Shown: positions 51,899 through 62,136 of the stretch, piece by piece | Layout: each line of letters opens with the position of its first letter | Position numbering within the stretch: the stretch's first letter is position 1 | NCBI RefSeq assembly: GCF_001641265.1 | Contig: NW_020167528.1 | Span: forward strand, 1-64,000 | Reading direction: 5' to 3' | DNA: 64,000 nucleotides | Source: Pseudogymnoascus destructans | Taxonomy: Eukaryota > Ascomycota > Leotiomycetes > Thelebolales > Thelebolaceae | Notes under the pieces: generated by a model | Database searches by the model: none | Told to the model about the DNA's origin: nothing | The model's input: only the letters and a program-made list of their open reading frames with translations | Translations under genes and position numbers: made by a program

Positions 51899-54245
51899 TT
51901 AGTATTGCCAGACAGTAGAATTGTCTGGGACTGAAAAGTCATACTTGGGGTCCCTAGAAGCCATTACTTGATTGTGGTAGTGCTCAAACTCGCCTTCAAA
52001 GGTATTGTATCCTGCTGGAGAAGAGCCGGGAGTATCTGCTGCTGTGTCAAAGATACCAGGGATAGAATCTACCCTAGAGTCTACATCCATTCTTGGAGTG
52101 AGAGGCTCATCGACGTCCCGCAGTGATGATGATGAAGATGCGGGCCGCGATAGGTCCGGAGGCGGGGGTGCATCGACAGATACCTTTTCTGTCGACGGGC
52201 CTTCGCAGGGAGCGTTTGCTGCAGGCGGCTCGAGGGGTTTGAACATATCACTTAGCGACAAGCCTTTGAAACACTCCGACTCTAGCTCACTGCGGGACAG
52301 TTCTTCAAACCGTAATTTCTGTAATGGAAGTCTGCCTTTGTCAATGTAATATGAGAGATGGTCAGAAAGCCCTTGGATGTCTTGTTTCAAGCTCGGATGT
52401 CGCTCATCGATGCGGTCTAGAAGGAGGTCAAGGTTGGATTCTCTTAGTCGTCGAACACTATAGATAAAATGTTATCTCTAAGGTCCTCGCGCATTTGCAC
52501 AAAGACACTTACTGATCTTCCTGCAAGGTGGGGTTGAGCAGCAGGAACACAGCTATACCGTAGCACTTTTGCATCTCCCCCCATAGCTTCTTTTTTTGTA
52601 CCTCGTTTTGAAAATGCCTCTTTGCTTGGGCACGGGCAGTCTTGGCCTGTTTAGATGGAAGCTCACCATCCGGGATAATAGTCTCGGGAGAGCACACGTC
52701 CACGTACATTTCACTCGGATGCGGCAGGTTCCCCTTTTTCTTCCGCTTATCGAAAGTGTCCCTCTCATCAGCATACTGGCCATAAAAAAGCCCTGCAAAG
52801 GCTCGCTGAAGGCATTTCTCCCATCGTTCACCGTTCTTGTGGGCGCCAAGGCCATCCCACCACTTCTTCAGACCTAACTGGCAGTTCGGGCCCTGCTGCT
52901 GCGGCTCGTCCTGGTCCCTGTGATCAGCGTCTCCTCTGGTAGCAAAATAATCCCGCTGTAGTGCAAATCGCTCAAGGACAAAAATTATGTCGTGGAGGGT
53001 CACGGAGTCATCCATCAACTCGTTAGCCTTCGCTAGCAGCTCTTCTTGTACCTGCTCTACCTGATCTGAGGTAGACCTCTTCTTGAGCCTTTTAGGTTTT
53101 CGGTTAGGCGTAGAAGGGTCCGGCAGTCGTTTTTGACCACGAGTGTGGTGCGATTTGGCAGAGGGTTGGGAATCCGCGTTGGGGCTTAGAGGCGATGAAA
53201 CGTCCGGAGTCCGGAGCGGCTCTTCAGCGTGGACCTCCTGGGCGACGTCGAGGTCTGTGTTGGTCGGGTGCTGGGCGACGCCGTCGCCTGTCTCCGCTGC
53301 GACAGTCTCGTGTAGACAACCATCATGCTCCAGCCCGCCCTCTTGAATGCGACTGGAGTTCACAACCGAGCCCTCGTTGGTGTCCGTGGAGCTAGGAGTC
53401 CGTGGGACAGAGACATCTGGCGATGACCTCTCTTGTGAGGCGACATGGGTATACGGTTCATCGGTCGACAGGGTGTCGTGCTCATACCCGTCCGTTGCGA
53501 GACTGTCCGATGCTATGGCCATCTCCCAGCAGATACCCATCCCCACATGTTCATCTTGTAGACGCCTCTCTGGAATGCTGGGTGATGGTGCTTGCAGAAT
53601 CTGGTCGATCGAAATGGGCGTTGCGGCAGGAGTGGGCGGGGCTTCGACAACAGCGAGCTTTCCTAGAAACACCAACTGCGAGCGGGCAGAGGGTCGACGA
53701 TCTAAGAATGGAGGAATGGCAGCTTGTCTTCGGTGTAGGTGTACAAAGATGTAGGACAAAACCTGTGTAGCATTTAGTACCACGACAACAGCAAAAGGGT
53801 CTTTTGAGAACCTTTTCATCTGGAAGATTTTCGAGCAAGTGTTCGAGGGCCTGCTCATCATGCATAGTTGTTAGTACATTACCTTCATGCTCTTTGTATA
53901 AGCCTTCACTCCCATTACTTGACGCCTGTGGGCTATTCAAGTCATCAGTGGGAGTGGTGAATGCCATGGCTGAGTAAAGGCATGGAGGAGAGAGGGTAGG
54001 CGGGCAGGCTCTCATCTTATCGATAGCACTAACGCTTGGCGTACTAATAGCCTCCCCACCCGGGTTTCTAGACGGGACCGGATCATCCACGTCTGTGCTC
54101 CATAGTTCTGACAGAGGCGCAGGTTGCGGAGATTGGACGCCTTATCGATATTGCATGGAGCTATACATTCTACTGGTCTGCCCAAATCATCTCGGATGAA
54201 ATTTATACAGTAAGACTCTCTGGGCATGATGCAGAATTGGTTCAT
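51899..54245 (-). CDS. Unknown fungal nuclear-type protein, several exons
   Basis: I do not recognise a named domain. Reading leftward, an N-terminal piece (ATG 54245 or 54224: MPRESYCINFIRDDLGRPVECIAPCN) is followed in another frame by SELWSTDVDDPVPSRNP...ALEHLLENLPDEKVLKRPF, with an unresolved intron between. An intron of about 45 nt near 53710-53757 leads to the main exon (to 52512). This has a long Ser/Pro/Thr-rich disordered part, a basic RKPKRLKKR nuclear-localisation-like patch (about 53095) and a helical, conserved-looking block (DIIFVLERFALQRDYF, KKWWDGLGAHKNGERWEKCLQRAFAGLFYG). A further intron (about 52455-52510) leads to HPSLKQDIQGLSDHLSYY and the stop at 51899. The 5' structure is least certain. 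Confidence 0.55.
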
Positions 54246-54398
54246 CGCAATTGAATACTATACCTCCCTCTTGCTACACTAACCTACCTACGCAGGACGC
54301 AGGGGAAGACGAAGTCAACAGGCCCTGGCTAGGCAAGATACAAGGGAGGACGAAGCCGCGTGGCCCTGTCGATCAGGGACCACGCTCTCCAGGGACGG

Positions 54399-54406
54399 TA
54401 TATAAA
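54399..54406 (+). promoter_or_regulatory. TATA box of the ferric reductase gene
   Basis: TATATAAA, 124 bp upstream of the ferric reductase ATG at 54530, followed by a pyrimidine-rich leader. Position and match are good for a fungal core promoter. No iron-responsive GATA-type operator was assigned. Confidence 0.5.
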
Positions 54407-54529
54407 GGCACAACATAGCTAGAAGTAAGCTGGTATAGAGCGTCTTCTCGTGCTTAGGCCTAAGCACACTATCGCACTAAACACGACCGTTTCATTCTAT
54501 CGCCTTCCACAGCTTCCAACCTGTCGCCC

Positions 54530-56491
54530 ATGGAACTACTGGCTCAGATGTCGGCCATTTATTTACCTCACCCCGTGCCCTCTCTCAACTCCACCAACTC
54601 ATCATATTCACTCGTTTCTCGCGATCTCTTCGCACTTCCCATCATGATGGATGCTATTCAAATCTATGCTATCGCCGCAGTTGGCACCCTTTGTATCTTT
54701 GCTTTCGTCAACTTGCTTCCCCTCCTAATTCCACTCGTTACCCGTGTCTCCATCTTTGTCTCGAAGCATTTTAGGTATCCATACATACTTCATCGACACC
54801 GAATCCTTGGGCCGTGGACTCGGGCAGGCGTCGTTATACAGCTGGCCTACCTCGCACTCAACCTGTTCTGCATCTTCGCCGTACTCTCCTGGGACGGCCT
54901 TCAAGCCGCCAACTTCTCGGATGCTGGGCGGCGAGCGGGCGCTCTAGCAGAGGTCAACATGATCCCCCTCCTCGCAGGGCCTCATTTTGCTTTCCTCGCC
55001 GACTTGCTTGGGCTCTCTCTCAAGACCATCCGTGGCATTCACCGGTCGGCCGGGTGGATGACGGCCGCACTCGTTTTCCTCCATGCCATGGCCGCGGCGT
55101 CCGATGGGCCTCTCCCAATCGACGTTTCCCAGAATCTATTTGCAGTTATTGTACGTTTCATCCATCACTCCCCTCTTTGTCTGACCTAAATCTCGATAGG
55201 GAGCGTCACTACTTTGCCTGCTTCTCGTCCTCTTGTTTCCTCCCTTCCGCAAGCTCTCGTACGAGCTCTTCCTACGATCGCACCAAGCCCTCGCCTGGGG
55301 CTCCGTCTATGCCGTGTGGCGACACGTTCCTTCCGACAAGTCTTCCCCGCGCGCCTATATCTATATCACTATGGGGATATTCGCAGCAACATACCTCCTG
55401 CAAACTGGCGCTGTCATCGTCCGAAACGGGGTCTTTCGCCACCAGCTGTCACGCGCCACTATCACGCACGATGCAGGTGCGGTCAAGATGCAGCTACGTC
55501 TCTCCAAGCCTCTGACAATGGATGCTGGGCAGTATATAAACCTCTGGATTCCTTCTGTCAGCTTCTGGTCTTTCCTCCAAACTCACCCGTTCACGGTCAT
55601 CTCGTGGGACGCAAAGGACCAGGACAGGCTTGATCTCCTGATCGAGCCTCGGAGAGGGCTCACGCGAGAGATGTTGTACCACGCGGAGAAAGGCTACACC
55701 ATCAACCCTCTCGTCATGTTCAGTGGCCCTCACGGAGGCACCCTGTCGATGGGCGAGTACGAGAGCGTCCTAATGGTGGCGAGCGGCTTCGGCATCGCTG
55801 CCTTCGTACCACACCTGAAGAAGCTAATCTACGGCTATAACACTCGCGCGGTCCGAACTCGCCGCATTCATCTGGTGTGGCAGATAAAGAATGAAGGTGG
55901 GATTGCTGTATGCAATATGCAAATCCGTACTAAAGCTAACAGTGTAGCCGACGGTCTTATAGTTCAGGAACCACTTAACATTGCGCTGGAGGAGGATAAA
56001 TTGGATGATGGCTGTGTACGTTCAGTGGTATATGACACCCTCTAAACTGCAGCTAATGATTACCCGGACTAGATCCTCTCGATTTCGGTGTATGTTGAAA
56101 CTAAGAGCTCGCCTAAAAAGCCATTTGGCGAACGAGCTACTATGTATCCGGGGCCCGCTCCCTTGCCAGAGATCTTCCTCGCAGAGCTCTCAGGAAATAA
56201 TATCAAGGTCCACGCAGCGGAAGTCGGTGCTGAAGGGCAGAAGTCTTTGGAACAAAGCAAGTCAACATCCAGTACGCTGCAGGGTGATGTTGAATCCGGG
56301 AGTAGGTGGACGGTGGCAGGAGATGGAAGGATGCTCGTTGCAGGTAAGTACTCTATGGTCCGCCATGTGGGTGGTGCTGACAGACGAAAGTGTCTGGGTC
56401 GGAGGTGATTCGAGACGATTTACGGGCGGTCGTGAGGAAGTATATTCGGACGGGGGTGAGATTCATAGAACTAGATTACCAGCCAAAGTAG
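54530..56491 (+). CDS. Ferric reductase / NADPH oxidase-like transmembrane protein (FRE), five exons
   Basis: Exons 54530-55150, 55200-55896, 55948-56015, 56073-56343 and 56391-56491. All four introns are GT-AG and join in frame. The protein starts with hydrophobic membrane segments (AVGTLCIFAFVNLLPLL). Haem-ligand His candidates lie in the ferric-reductase transmembrane domain (IHRSAGWMTAALVFLHAM; RSHQALAWGSVYAVWRH). THPFTVISW binds FAD, and GPHGGTL plus VASGFGIAAFVPHL form the NADPH side. It ends VSGSEVIRDDLRAVVRKY...ELDYQPK, the usual FRE C-terminus. It reduces Fe(III) (or Cu(II)) outside the cell with cytosolic NADPH. An alternative in-frame ATG is at 54644. At about 585 residues it is full length for the short fungal form and shows no break. 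FRE genes are recurrent Starship cargo. Confidence 0.92.
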
Positions 56492-56621
56492 ATAGGTCAC
56501 GCTTAGATAGCAGAGGTTTTGGTAGCGTATTCGTAGAGCCATAAAGAGTGCTCCTAGCTGGGTGGCACTCCAAAGCGTACCCTCGCGGGCGAGTGGAACG
56601 CCTAGGATTGTGGAGTCGCAG

Positions 56622-56771
56622 GGAGGATCCTCCTTGGGTGTACGAGCGCCCAGGAGGATCCTCCGAGGAGCGCCCACTGCCCAGGCGTATCCTCTTAGGA
56701 TCCCTAGCACCCCAGGAGGATCCTCCTGGGAGGATCCTCCTGGGCGCTCATACATCCAAGGAGTATGCTCC
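56622..56771. repeat. Foldback element of 150 bp with 43-bp arms
   Basis: Left arm 56622-56664 (GGAGGATCCTCCTTGGG...) and right arm 56729-56771 are inverted copies with about five mismatches. GGAGGATCCTCC, itself a palindrome, occurs at both arm ends and twice on the right side. It lies 130 bp after the ferric reductase stop and could be a MITE-like insertion or a transcript 3'-end hairpin. Confidence 0.8.
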
Positions 56772-57776
56772 GAGTTCGTTTTTTCTCCGTGGACAAAGCT
56801 CCTCGGAGACTCTCTCTCCTGAGAGAACACCCCCTGGAGGGCTCGACTCCTGTGAGCCCACCGCACCCGTGAGCTTTTTCTGTAGCGTATTGTTTCCTCA
56901 CTAGGTCTTATGTGATGCCCGCTCATGCATAGAAGAGAGTCGGAAGGTGAAAGGGCAGATGTTGAGTGTTCCGGGTGACGCCTCCCTGTAATCTGCATTG
57001 CTAAGTAGGACTGTTCATTGTTGTCTATTTAAGCTTCCCAACTGCGAGTGGCTGTATCGATCTATCGATTGCCGATGCTGACGTGCGTGGAAATTATCTG
57101 GTAGACCAGCTCGCCAGTGGCTCCACTCTTCCCCCCAGCGCAGCTAGCCTTTGTACCGGGGCGGCGAGAAACACCCACTGAATGAACTCACCACCACTCA
57201 CTTCAGAACGCTTTGGCTTCCCATTTTCTACTCGTTGCAGAGCCGTCAGTACACCACAGAAAGGGTATGGACCTCATTGTGTCTATTTCAAAACATATCT
57301 ATCTACATCTATCATCTAAATTCTCACGTAACACTCATGCACGATCTATCCACCACCGGCCTCCCTCCCTCCTCACCCTGTGCACCTGCACATTCCCCTC
57401 CCCTCCATCCCCCTTCCAAAGCTGCCAGCGCCAAGAAGACACGCTGTTCGGCCCGTGTCTGATCAGGATTCGCGGCCGCGTATCCACGGATCCACCCAAT
57501 AGACATAGTTTTGACGAGGCACTGTGGACAACTGGGTGGATGGTCTCTCATCGCCGATGGTCTCGGTGAACCCTTACCATTTATCCACTGACTTATCCTT
57601 GCAGTCGATCCAGTCTTTTGAGGCTCCATGGACTTCCTCCTTTGCTTTAAATCTTTCGACTTCACATCAACCTCAACCGCCTCACCCATTGAATAAGGCT
57701 TCAATCATTTGTCTATAGGCAGATCCATCTAGTTAACCCTCCTCCCAAATCTTCCCACTTTCGTTACGCAGAAGCG
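56772..57776. other. Intergenic, no gene supported
   Basis: From the foldback to the next start codon. The stretch to about 56880 contains more small inverted words (CTCCTCGGAGACTCTCTCTCCTGAGAG). 57150-57720 is C/T-rich with short ORFs lacking motifs and probably includes the promoter and leader of the gene at 57777. Confidence 0.45.
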
Positions 57777-58712
57777 ATGGACACGAAACTTCACCGACCC
57801 CGACGCAGCCGCCGGAGATCCGCTTCCCCGGAAAGTCCCACATGCGTTGTAAGAGACAGACATTACTACCTGCAGGAAGCGGAGGAGTTTGGTGCTGAAG
57901 AAGAGAGGCGATCCCGCCTAACCCAAGAGGAAAGGATGGCAGAGGACGGGCGAAAACTACAACGCCGGCTCGAGCAAGATGCCGCAATCACAATTCTCCT
58001 ACAGCCGTCCCCGCCAATACATATGAGACGAGCACATTGCCGGGCAAACGAATGTTTCATCACAGATGCGTCGCCAAGAGGAGATAGCCTGATCATGGGT
58101 GATTACCGAATTGCCCTTGTGAGCTATAACCTCGAGTATTTCCACATATTGTGCCTAGAGAAGATGATTGATCTTCCATTGCTAGCGCCGTCTCGATTTA
58201 AGCTTGACACGGATAGTTATTGGTGGAATAGCGGTTGGCCTTGGGCATGGGGCCTGATGTTGCGGAAATGGTTCCAACATAGCGGGTGCGTCGACCTCGC
58301 CATAATTGCAGAATACATTGACGCGTACAACACATTTAAGGCAGAGGTCAAAGCTTTTAGTGTACCTCATACCGAATGGCAGCTAACTCACTTAAACCAC
58401 TGTACTGCCGATAGAGGATCTTGCGGCTGTCCGCCCGAGCCGGAAGGGCCAGGATCATCGCCAACACTGAAGGACTACAAAACGGGAGAAACCAAGGCAT
58501 GCTCCATCAGTGAGGTCCTTCAACATCCATATGTGGCAAGACTATCCACGAATATCGTTATCCAGGGTCCCCTCTCTCCTAGCTTCTTGGTGGTCCCAGA
58601 GCAGGAATCAAAGGAGGCTGAGCCTGATAACGACGATGGCTCGCACCTCCGGCTGAGGTCCGTAAGCCAGGGTAGCACTTCTACCTCTCGGGAACGACGA
58701 CGAGCAAAGTAG
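57777..58712 (+). CDS. Unknown protein with a PARP-finger-like Cys/His set, 311 aa
   Basis: Single-exon ORF from ATG 57777. The N-terminus is Arg-rich (RPRRSRRRSASP, possible nuclear signal), then comes a charged helix (EEFGAEEERRSRLTQEERMAED). The centre contains CRANEC, then about 30 residues later FHILCLE, a C-x4-C...H-x2-C arrangement reminiscent of PARP-type zinc fingers. A Trp-rich segment follows (YWWNSGWPWAWGLMLRKWF). The C-terminus is disordered and basic (TSTSRERRRAK). I recall similar uncharacterised proteins in many filamentous ascomycetes but no established function. It is convergent with the kinase ending at 58765. The uninterrupted frame and distinctive conserved-looking core support a real gene. 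Confidence 0.7.
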   Translation: MDTKLHRPRRSRRRSASPESPTCVVRDRHYYLQEAEEFGAEEERRSRLTQEERMAEDGRKLQRRLEQDAAITILLQPSPPIHMRRAHCRANECFITDASPRGDSLIMGDYRIALVSYNLEYFHILCLEKMIDLPLLAPSRFKLDTDSYWWNSGWPWAWGLMLRKWFQHSGCVDLAIIAEYIDAYNTFKAEVKAFSVPHTEWQLTHLNHCTADRGSCGCPPEPEGPGSSPTLKDYKTGETKACSISEVLQHPYVARLSTNIVIQGPLSPSFLVVPEQESKEAEPDNDDGSHLRLRSVSQGSTSTSRERRRAK

Positions 58713-58764
58713 TATAATGGACAGCGCCGGCAGGTGACGAGCAATGGGCCAACTTCCTATCAGC

Positions 58765-60166
58765 TCATACTTGTGACCTAGTCAGCCAGGGATCGTTTAA
58801 CAAGTCCCTTGCCATCTTTCGCTTCTCCGGTTCCCACTGCAACATCGACTTAATAAAGCTGAGAAATAGCTCTTTATCCTTCCCGCTGAGATTCTCCTCC
58901 GCAGCCTCGAGACTACTAGTCGGCAAAAGCGGTAAGCGTTCTGGCTCATTCTCATCTGGTTCAAGCCATTTGCCATTTCCATCGAACCACTCCGCAGATC
59001 TCTCGCCCCGCTTGATGAGCTCCAGTGGTGGTGGTCCGAGAACGGAAATCAGTTCTGTAAGATGAGCACGAGTTGTGTAGCGGCCTCGTTTCGGATCTTG
59101 CCCACTAAAAAGATGTTTACCCTCAAAGATATCCCAGATCTACTGCCAAGTCAGTAAAAGAGTCTCAGGAACCTATTTTTGCATGGAAAGGGTCACTCAC
59201 CATGGCGCCAACATTCCAGATATCAGCGCTATAACTCCATGGGAGATGAAGCATCACTTCTGGACACCTGTAAACATCGGGGTAGGCGTCATCATCATTG
59301 ATTTTTGTCCCATATACCGCATTTCCAAAGTCGCAAAGCACTGGCTCCCCAATGGACTCTGGCATATCTAGAGTCCGGGAGATATATATCTCTCGATCCA
59401 TTGCTTTCTTGCGCGGTGAGGGCTGAGCAATCTCGGCCTCCTCAAAAGCAGCAAGAATAGAGGTATCTTCGATAAGATGAAGAATGTTATCGGATTTGAT
59501 GTCTAAATTGATCATGTCAGCAGAGATTCTACCATGAAAGCTAGGAGTAAAATAACCTGTGTGAATCAACTTCCGGTCCGTGTGAAGATAGTCTAGCGCT
59601 AGTAAAAGGCGTTGGAGGTTTAGTCGAAGCAGGTCTTCCGTGAGCCTATCCCGACCACTCCGTTCGAGGAGTGTCCTTATACTGTCCCAGAGTGGTTCAT
59701 GTACTAGGCATGGATGTTTACCACCACGATTCATCAACTCAAATGAATCAAGAGCAGTGCGTACGTAGCGGTAGCCAACTCTTGATTTATTTCCCTGGCT
59801 AATGTGCTTATAAATGGCAATCTCATCGGTATCCTGGCCATCATTTGTAAATATTTTGACGGCAACGTGGCGATGAGCTCTTTTTTGAAATTAGCCTCAT
59901 CTCATGTTAGGGGATAGCATCGCTGACTGTAAATCTCGTGCAAGCCAAACCGTTGACGAATTTCCAAAACCCAACTTTCCGACGATTTGATATCGCGAGG
60001 AAAGAACATCCCCAATCCGCGCTGGATAATATCGCTCAATTCCGAAATTTTCCTCCTCAACCTTTTCTGAGGGGTTGATAAATGGGATTTTCACATTTGA
60101 GTATTGCCGTGGTGGAGAGGGTGCCCGTCTGACGGCACTTTTGGCCCACCTTAGGAGTCCAGCCAT
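58765..60166 (-). CDS. SRPK-like serine/threonine protein kinase, four exons
   Basis: ATG at 60166. Exon 1 reads IERYYPARIGDVLSSRYQIVGKLGFGNSSTVWLARDLQ (given here as three consecutive blocks: IERYYPARIGDVL, SSRYQIVGKLGFGN, SSTVWLARDLQ). A 50-nt intron (GTCAGC to AAAAAG) joins AHRHVAVKIF (ATP-site Lys). A second intron (GTTATT to TTTAG, about 59515-59575) splits HT-DIKSDNIL, the catalytic loop. LCDFGNAVYG carries the DFG, and DVYRCPEVML is the APE-like segment. A last intron (GTGAGT to CAGTAG) joins GAM to IWDIFEGKHLF. The gene ends with LQWEPEKRKMARDLLNDPWL and a TGA at 58765. SRPKs phosphorylate SR-type splicing proteins; fungal genomes carry many divergent SRPK-like copies of unknown target. 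All key residues are present, so it should be active. Confidence 0.88.
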
Positions 60167-61131
60167 AATTGAGATATGCTTGATGATCTAACGGATATTT
60201 CGATGTGGCTTTGATGGTTACAGGAAGTATTCAAGGAGCTGGAGGGTGAGAATGAATCGGAGAAAGGGACGAGGCTGGGTACACGTGCAACGGTTGGTCC
60301 GAGCGTGCAATGGATACGTCATCCCCTCGGCTGTTGACGCGCGCGCCTGAAGACTTATGAATAGATTTGCACGAACCACTCAGAGGAAGGATCATTTGGC
60401 CCACAGGTTTGTAAGAGTATGATGAAGTGGCGCCCCTGCAGTGGCTCATCTCCCAACCGCTAGTACTATGTAATAGGTAAACGTGCGACGTGATTGGTTG
60501 ACACACTGAACGCTCACGCAAAATAGCGCAGCCAGGCGTCTATTGTGAGCCCCCTATAGGCCACCCTCAGCGGTTATGGTCACACCTCTTTGATGAAACC
60601 CAACGGATTGACAGATCATTGAAAAGTTGTTGTTCCCGTAGTTCGTGGCCCAATCATCCTATCCGGGGGAGACCTGAAATCTGGACACCTGCATCTGTCT
60701 CAATATCCACAGGCTAGGGTCCACGAAGCAGTACTTGGACCAACGAATCAATGCTTGTTGAATCTTCAGATATCGTATCTTGTCAAGAACGGGTTGCGTC
60801 TCCATGCCGGCCACACAGTCCATAGCCAAAACCAACTGTGATTTTAGTATCTGAATCCAGTATGATCCTTTAAATAACAACTCGTACCAGGCGGCTTTGT
60901 TGGCTACCCAGGCTGAACTACCAGGGCGAATTGTATATAAGAACGCAAAACCGCCTTGTGATTTCTTCTCCAGCTTAGTTATATCTCCTGCAACATCAAT
61001 ATATTCATCAGGCGCCGTTGTTACTTGTATTAAGACTTGCCAGCTTCGTTTCTGCCCTTCTGCGTTCAGACCTTATGCTCTTACTTTTGTATATCAACAT
61101 TCTGATTAACCACATCATCGTCGTCACCATC
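60167..61131. other. Intergenic region between divergent genes
   Basis: Shared upstream space of the SRPK-like kinase (leftward) and the small gene at 61132 (rightward). Several short ORFs exist without motifs. No repeat or RNA gene recognised. Confidence 0.45.
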
Positions 61132-61496
61132 ATGCGTCCATTCAGCACTTCAGCAAGAGCTCTTTTCAAAAAACTTGGCTTTCCGGTTGAAAGCATCCCT
61201 GGACCCCACAGATCTGCCTATGAAAAGTTTTTTGCGCCTGGTGGAGGCGCTGAACAGGTATGAGTTTCTAATCCTATATCACAAAATGGTCTTCTGACAC
61301 CGCCTAGAAATTTGGGAAAATTAAATCTGCACTAGTGCGGTCTCGTGGTGGTAACCCAGTCCACCAGTCTTCATATAATAAGGCGGACAAAGCTTGGATT
61401 ATCAGCGTTTTCGTTGAAGGGGAGAAAGACAAGGCGGCCTGTCACATTTACGAGGATGGCACGGGGACTAGAAAGAAGGGTGACCGTCGAGAATAA
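61132..61496 (+). CDS. Small unknown protein, two exons, about 105 aa
   Basis: The ATG at 61132 starts MRPFSTSARALFKKLGFPVE and exon 1 ends at EQ near 61257. An intron of about 50 nt (GTATGA to CCTAG) joins KFGKIKSALVRSRGGNPVHQ, and the frame ends at TAA 61494-61496. The N-terminal FSTSARALFKK resembles a mitochondrial targeting peptide with a cleavage-like STS motif; the rest is a basic, compact domain. An in-frame upstream ATG at 61018 would add a hydrophobic 38-residue stretch. I do not recognise the family. Good splice sites and an open frame across them support it. Confidence 0.55.
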
Positions 61497-62136
61497 GTAG
61501 CTGCATTTTGTGTTAGATTACTGTAGCATATATCTCTCAATACGGACATAAATATTACATACGACCATAGACTCAAGAGACCTGGGCATCCCGTCCGCTC
61601 TGCCATACATAAACTTGAGATCGGTGGATTAGTAGTTGGGTGGGTGACCACCAGCGAATACCCACTGTTGTATGTTTTTTTTTGTCTTTTATATACAACA
61701 GGTTTACTTTCTCCTTTGTGGCGTGGCAGGTTTGCCGTGTGTGCACTTTTTTCGCCGGGAGGTATGATTTTATAACCGACCTCAACCTTGAAAGAGTAGG
61801 GGTCAATCAGTACAATCTTTGAGCATTTTCGAAAAGCATTCATAGAAACACCAGTTCATGGCTATTATAGTCAATAACAAACTTCATACTCTGTAATATA
61901 TCTATGCTTAGTCTCTGTCGCTAGAATTACCTAATAAATGTCGCGAGACAAACAAGTCATGCGATCCAGGTCTATTCGCATACGAGAACCAAACGCCAAA
62001 TCAAAAACAGATGAAAACAAAAGCACCATGCCCCTTTTCACTTCTGACTCTATATCATGCTTTGACCGCCGTAGAATTTTGTGGCTAAACCACGACCCTG
62101 CCACGCCTAGTCTCAGCGGCTCAAGCACAGCTTTCA
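61497..62136. other. AT-rich intergenic region
   Basis: Downstream of two convergent genes (61132 rightward, DUF3435 leftward). Only short ORFs without motifs. No repeat or structural RNA identified. Confidence 0.5.

Noticed and set aside
57151..57720. Several C/T-rich ORFs of 60-126 codons on both strands
   Set aside because: Low-complexity composition, no motifs, and they lie in the probable leader of the gene at 57777.
60659..60880. 73-codon minus-strand ORF in the kinase/small-gene interval
   Set aside because: No motif, no splice context and no neighbour support.
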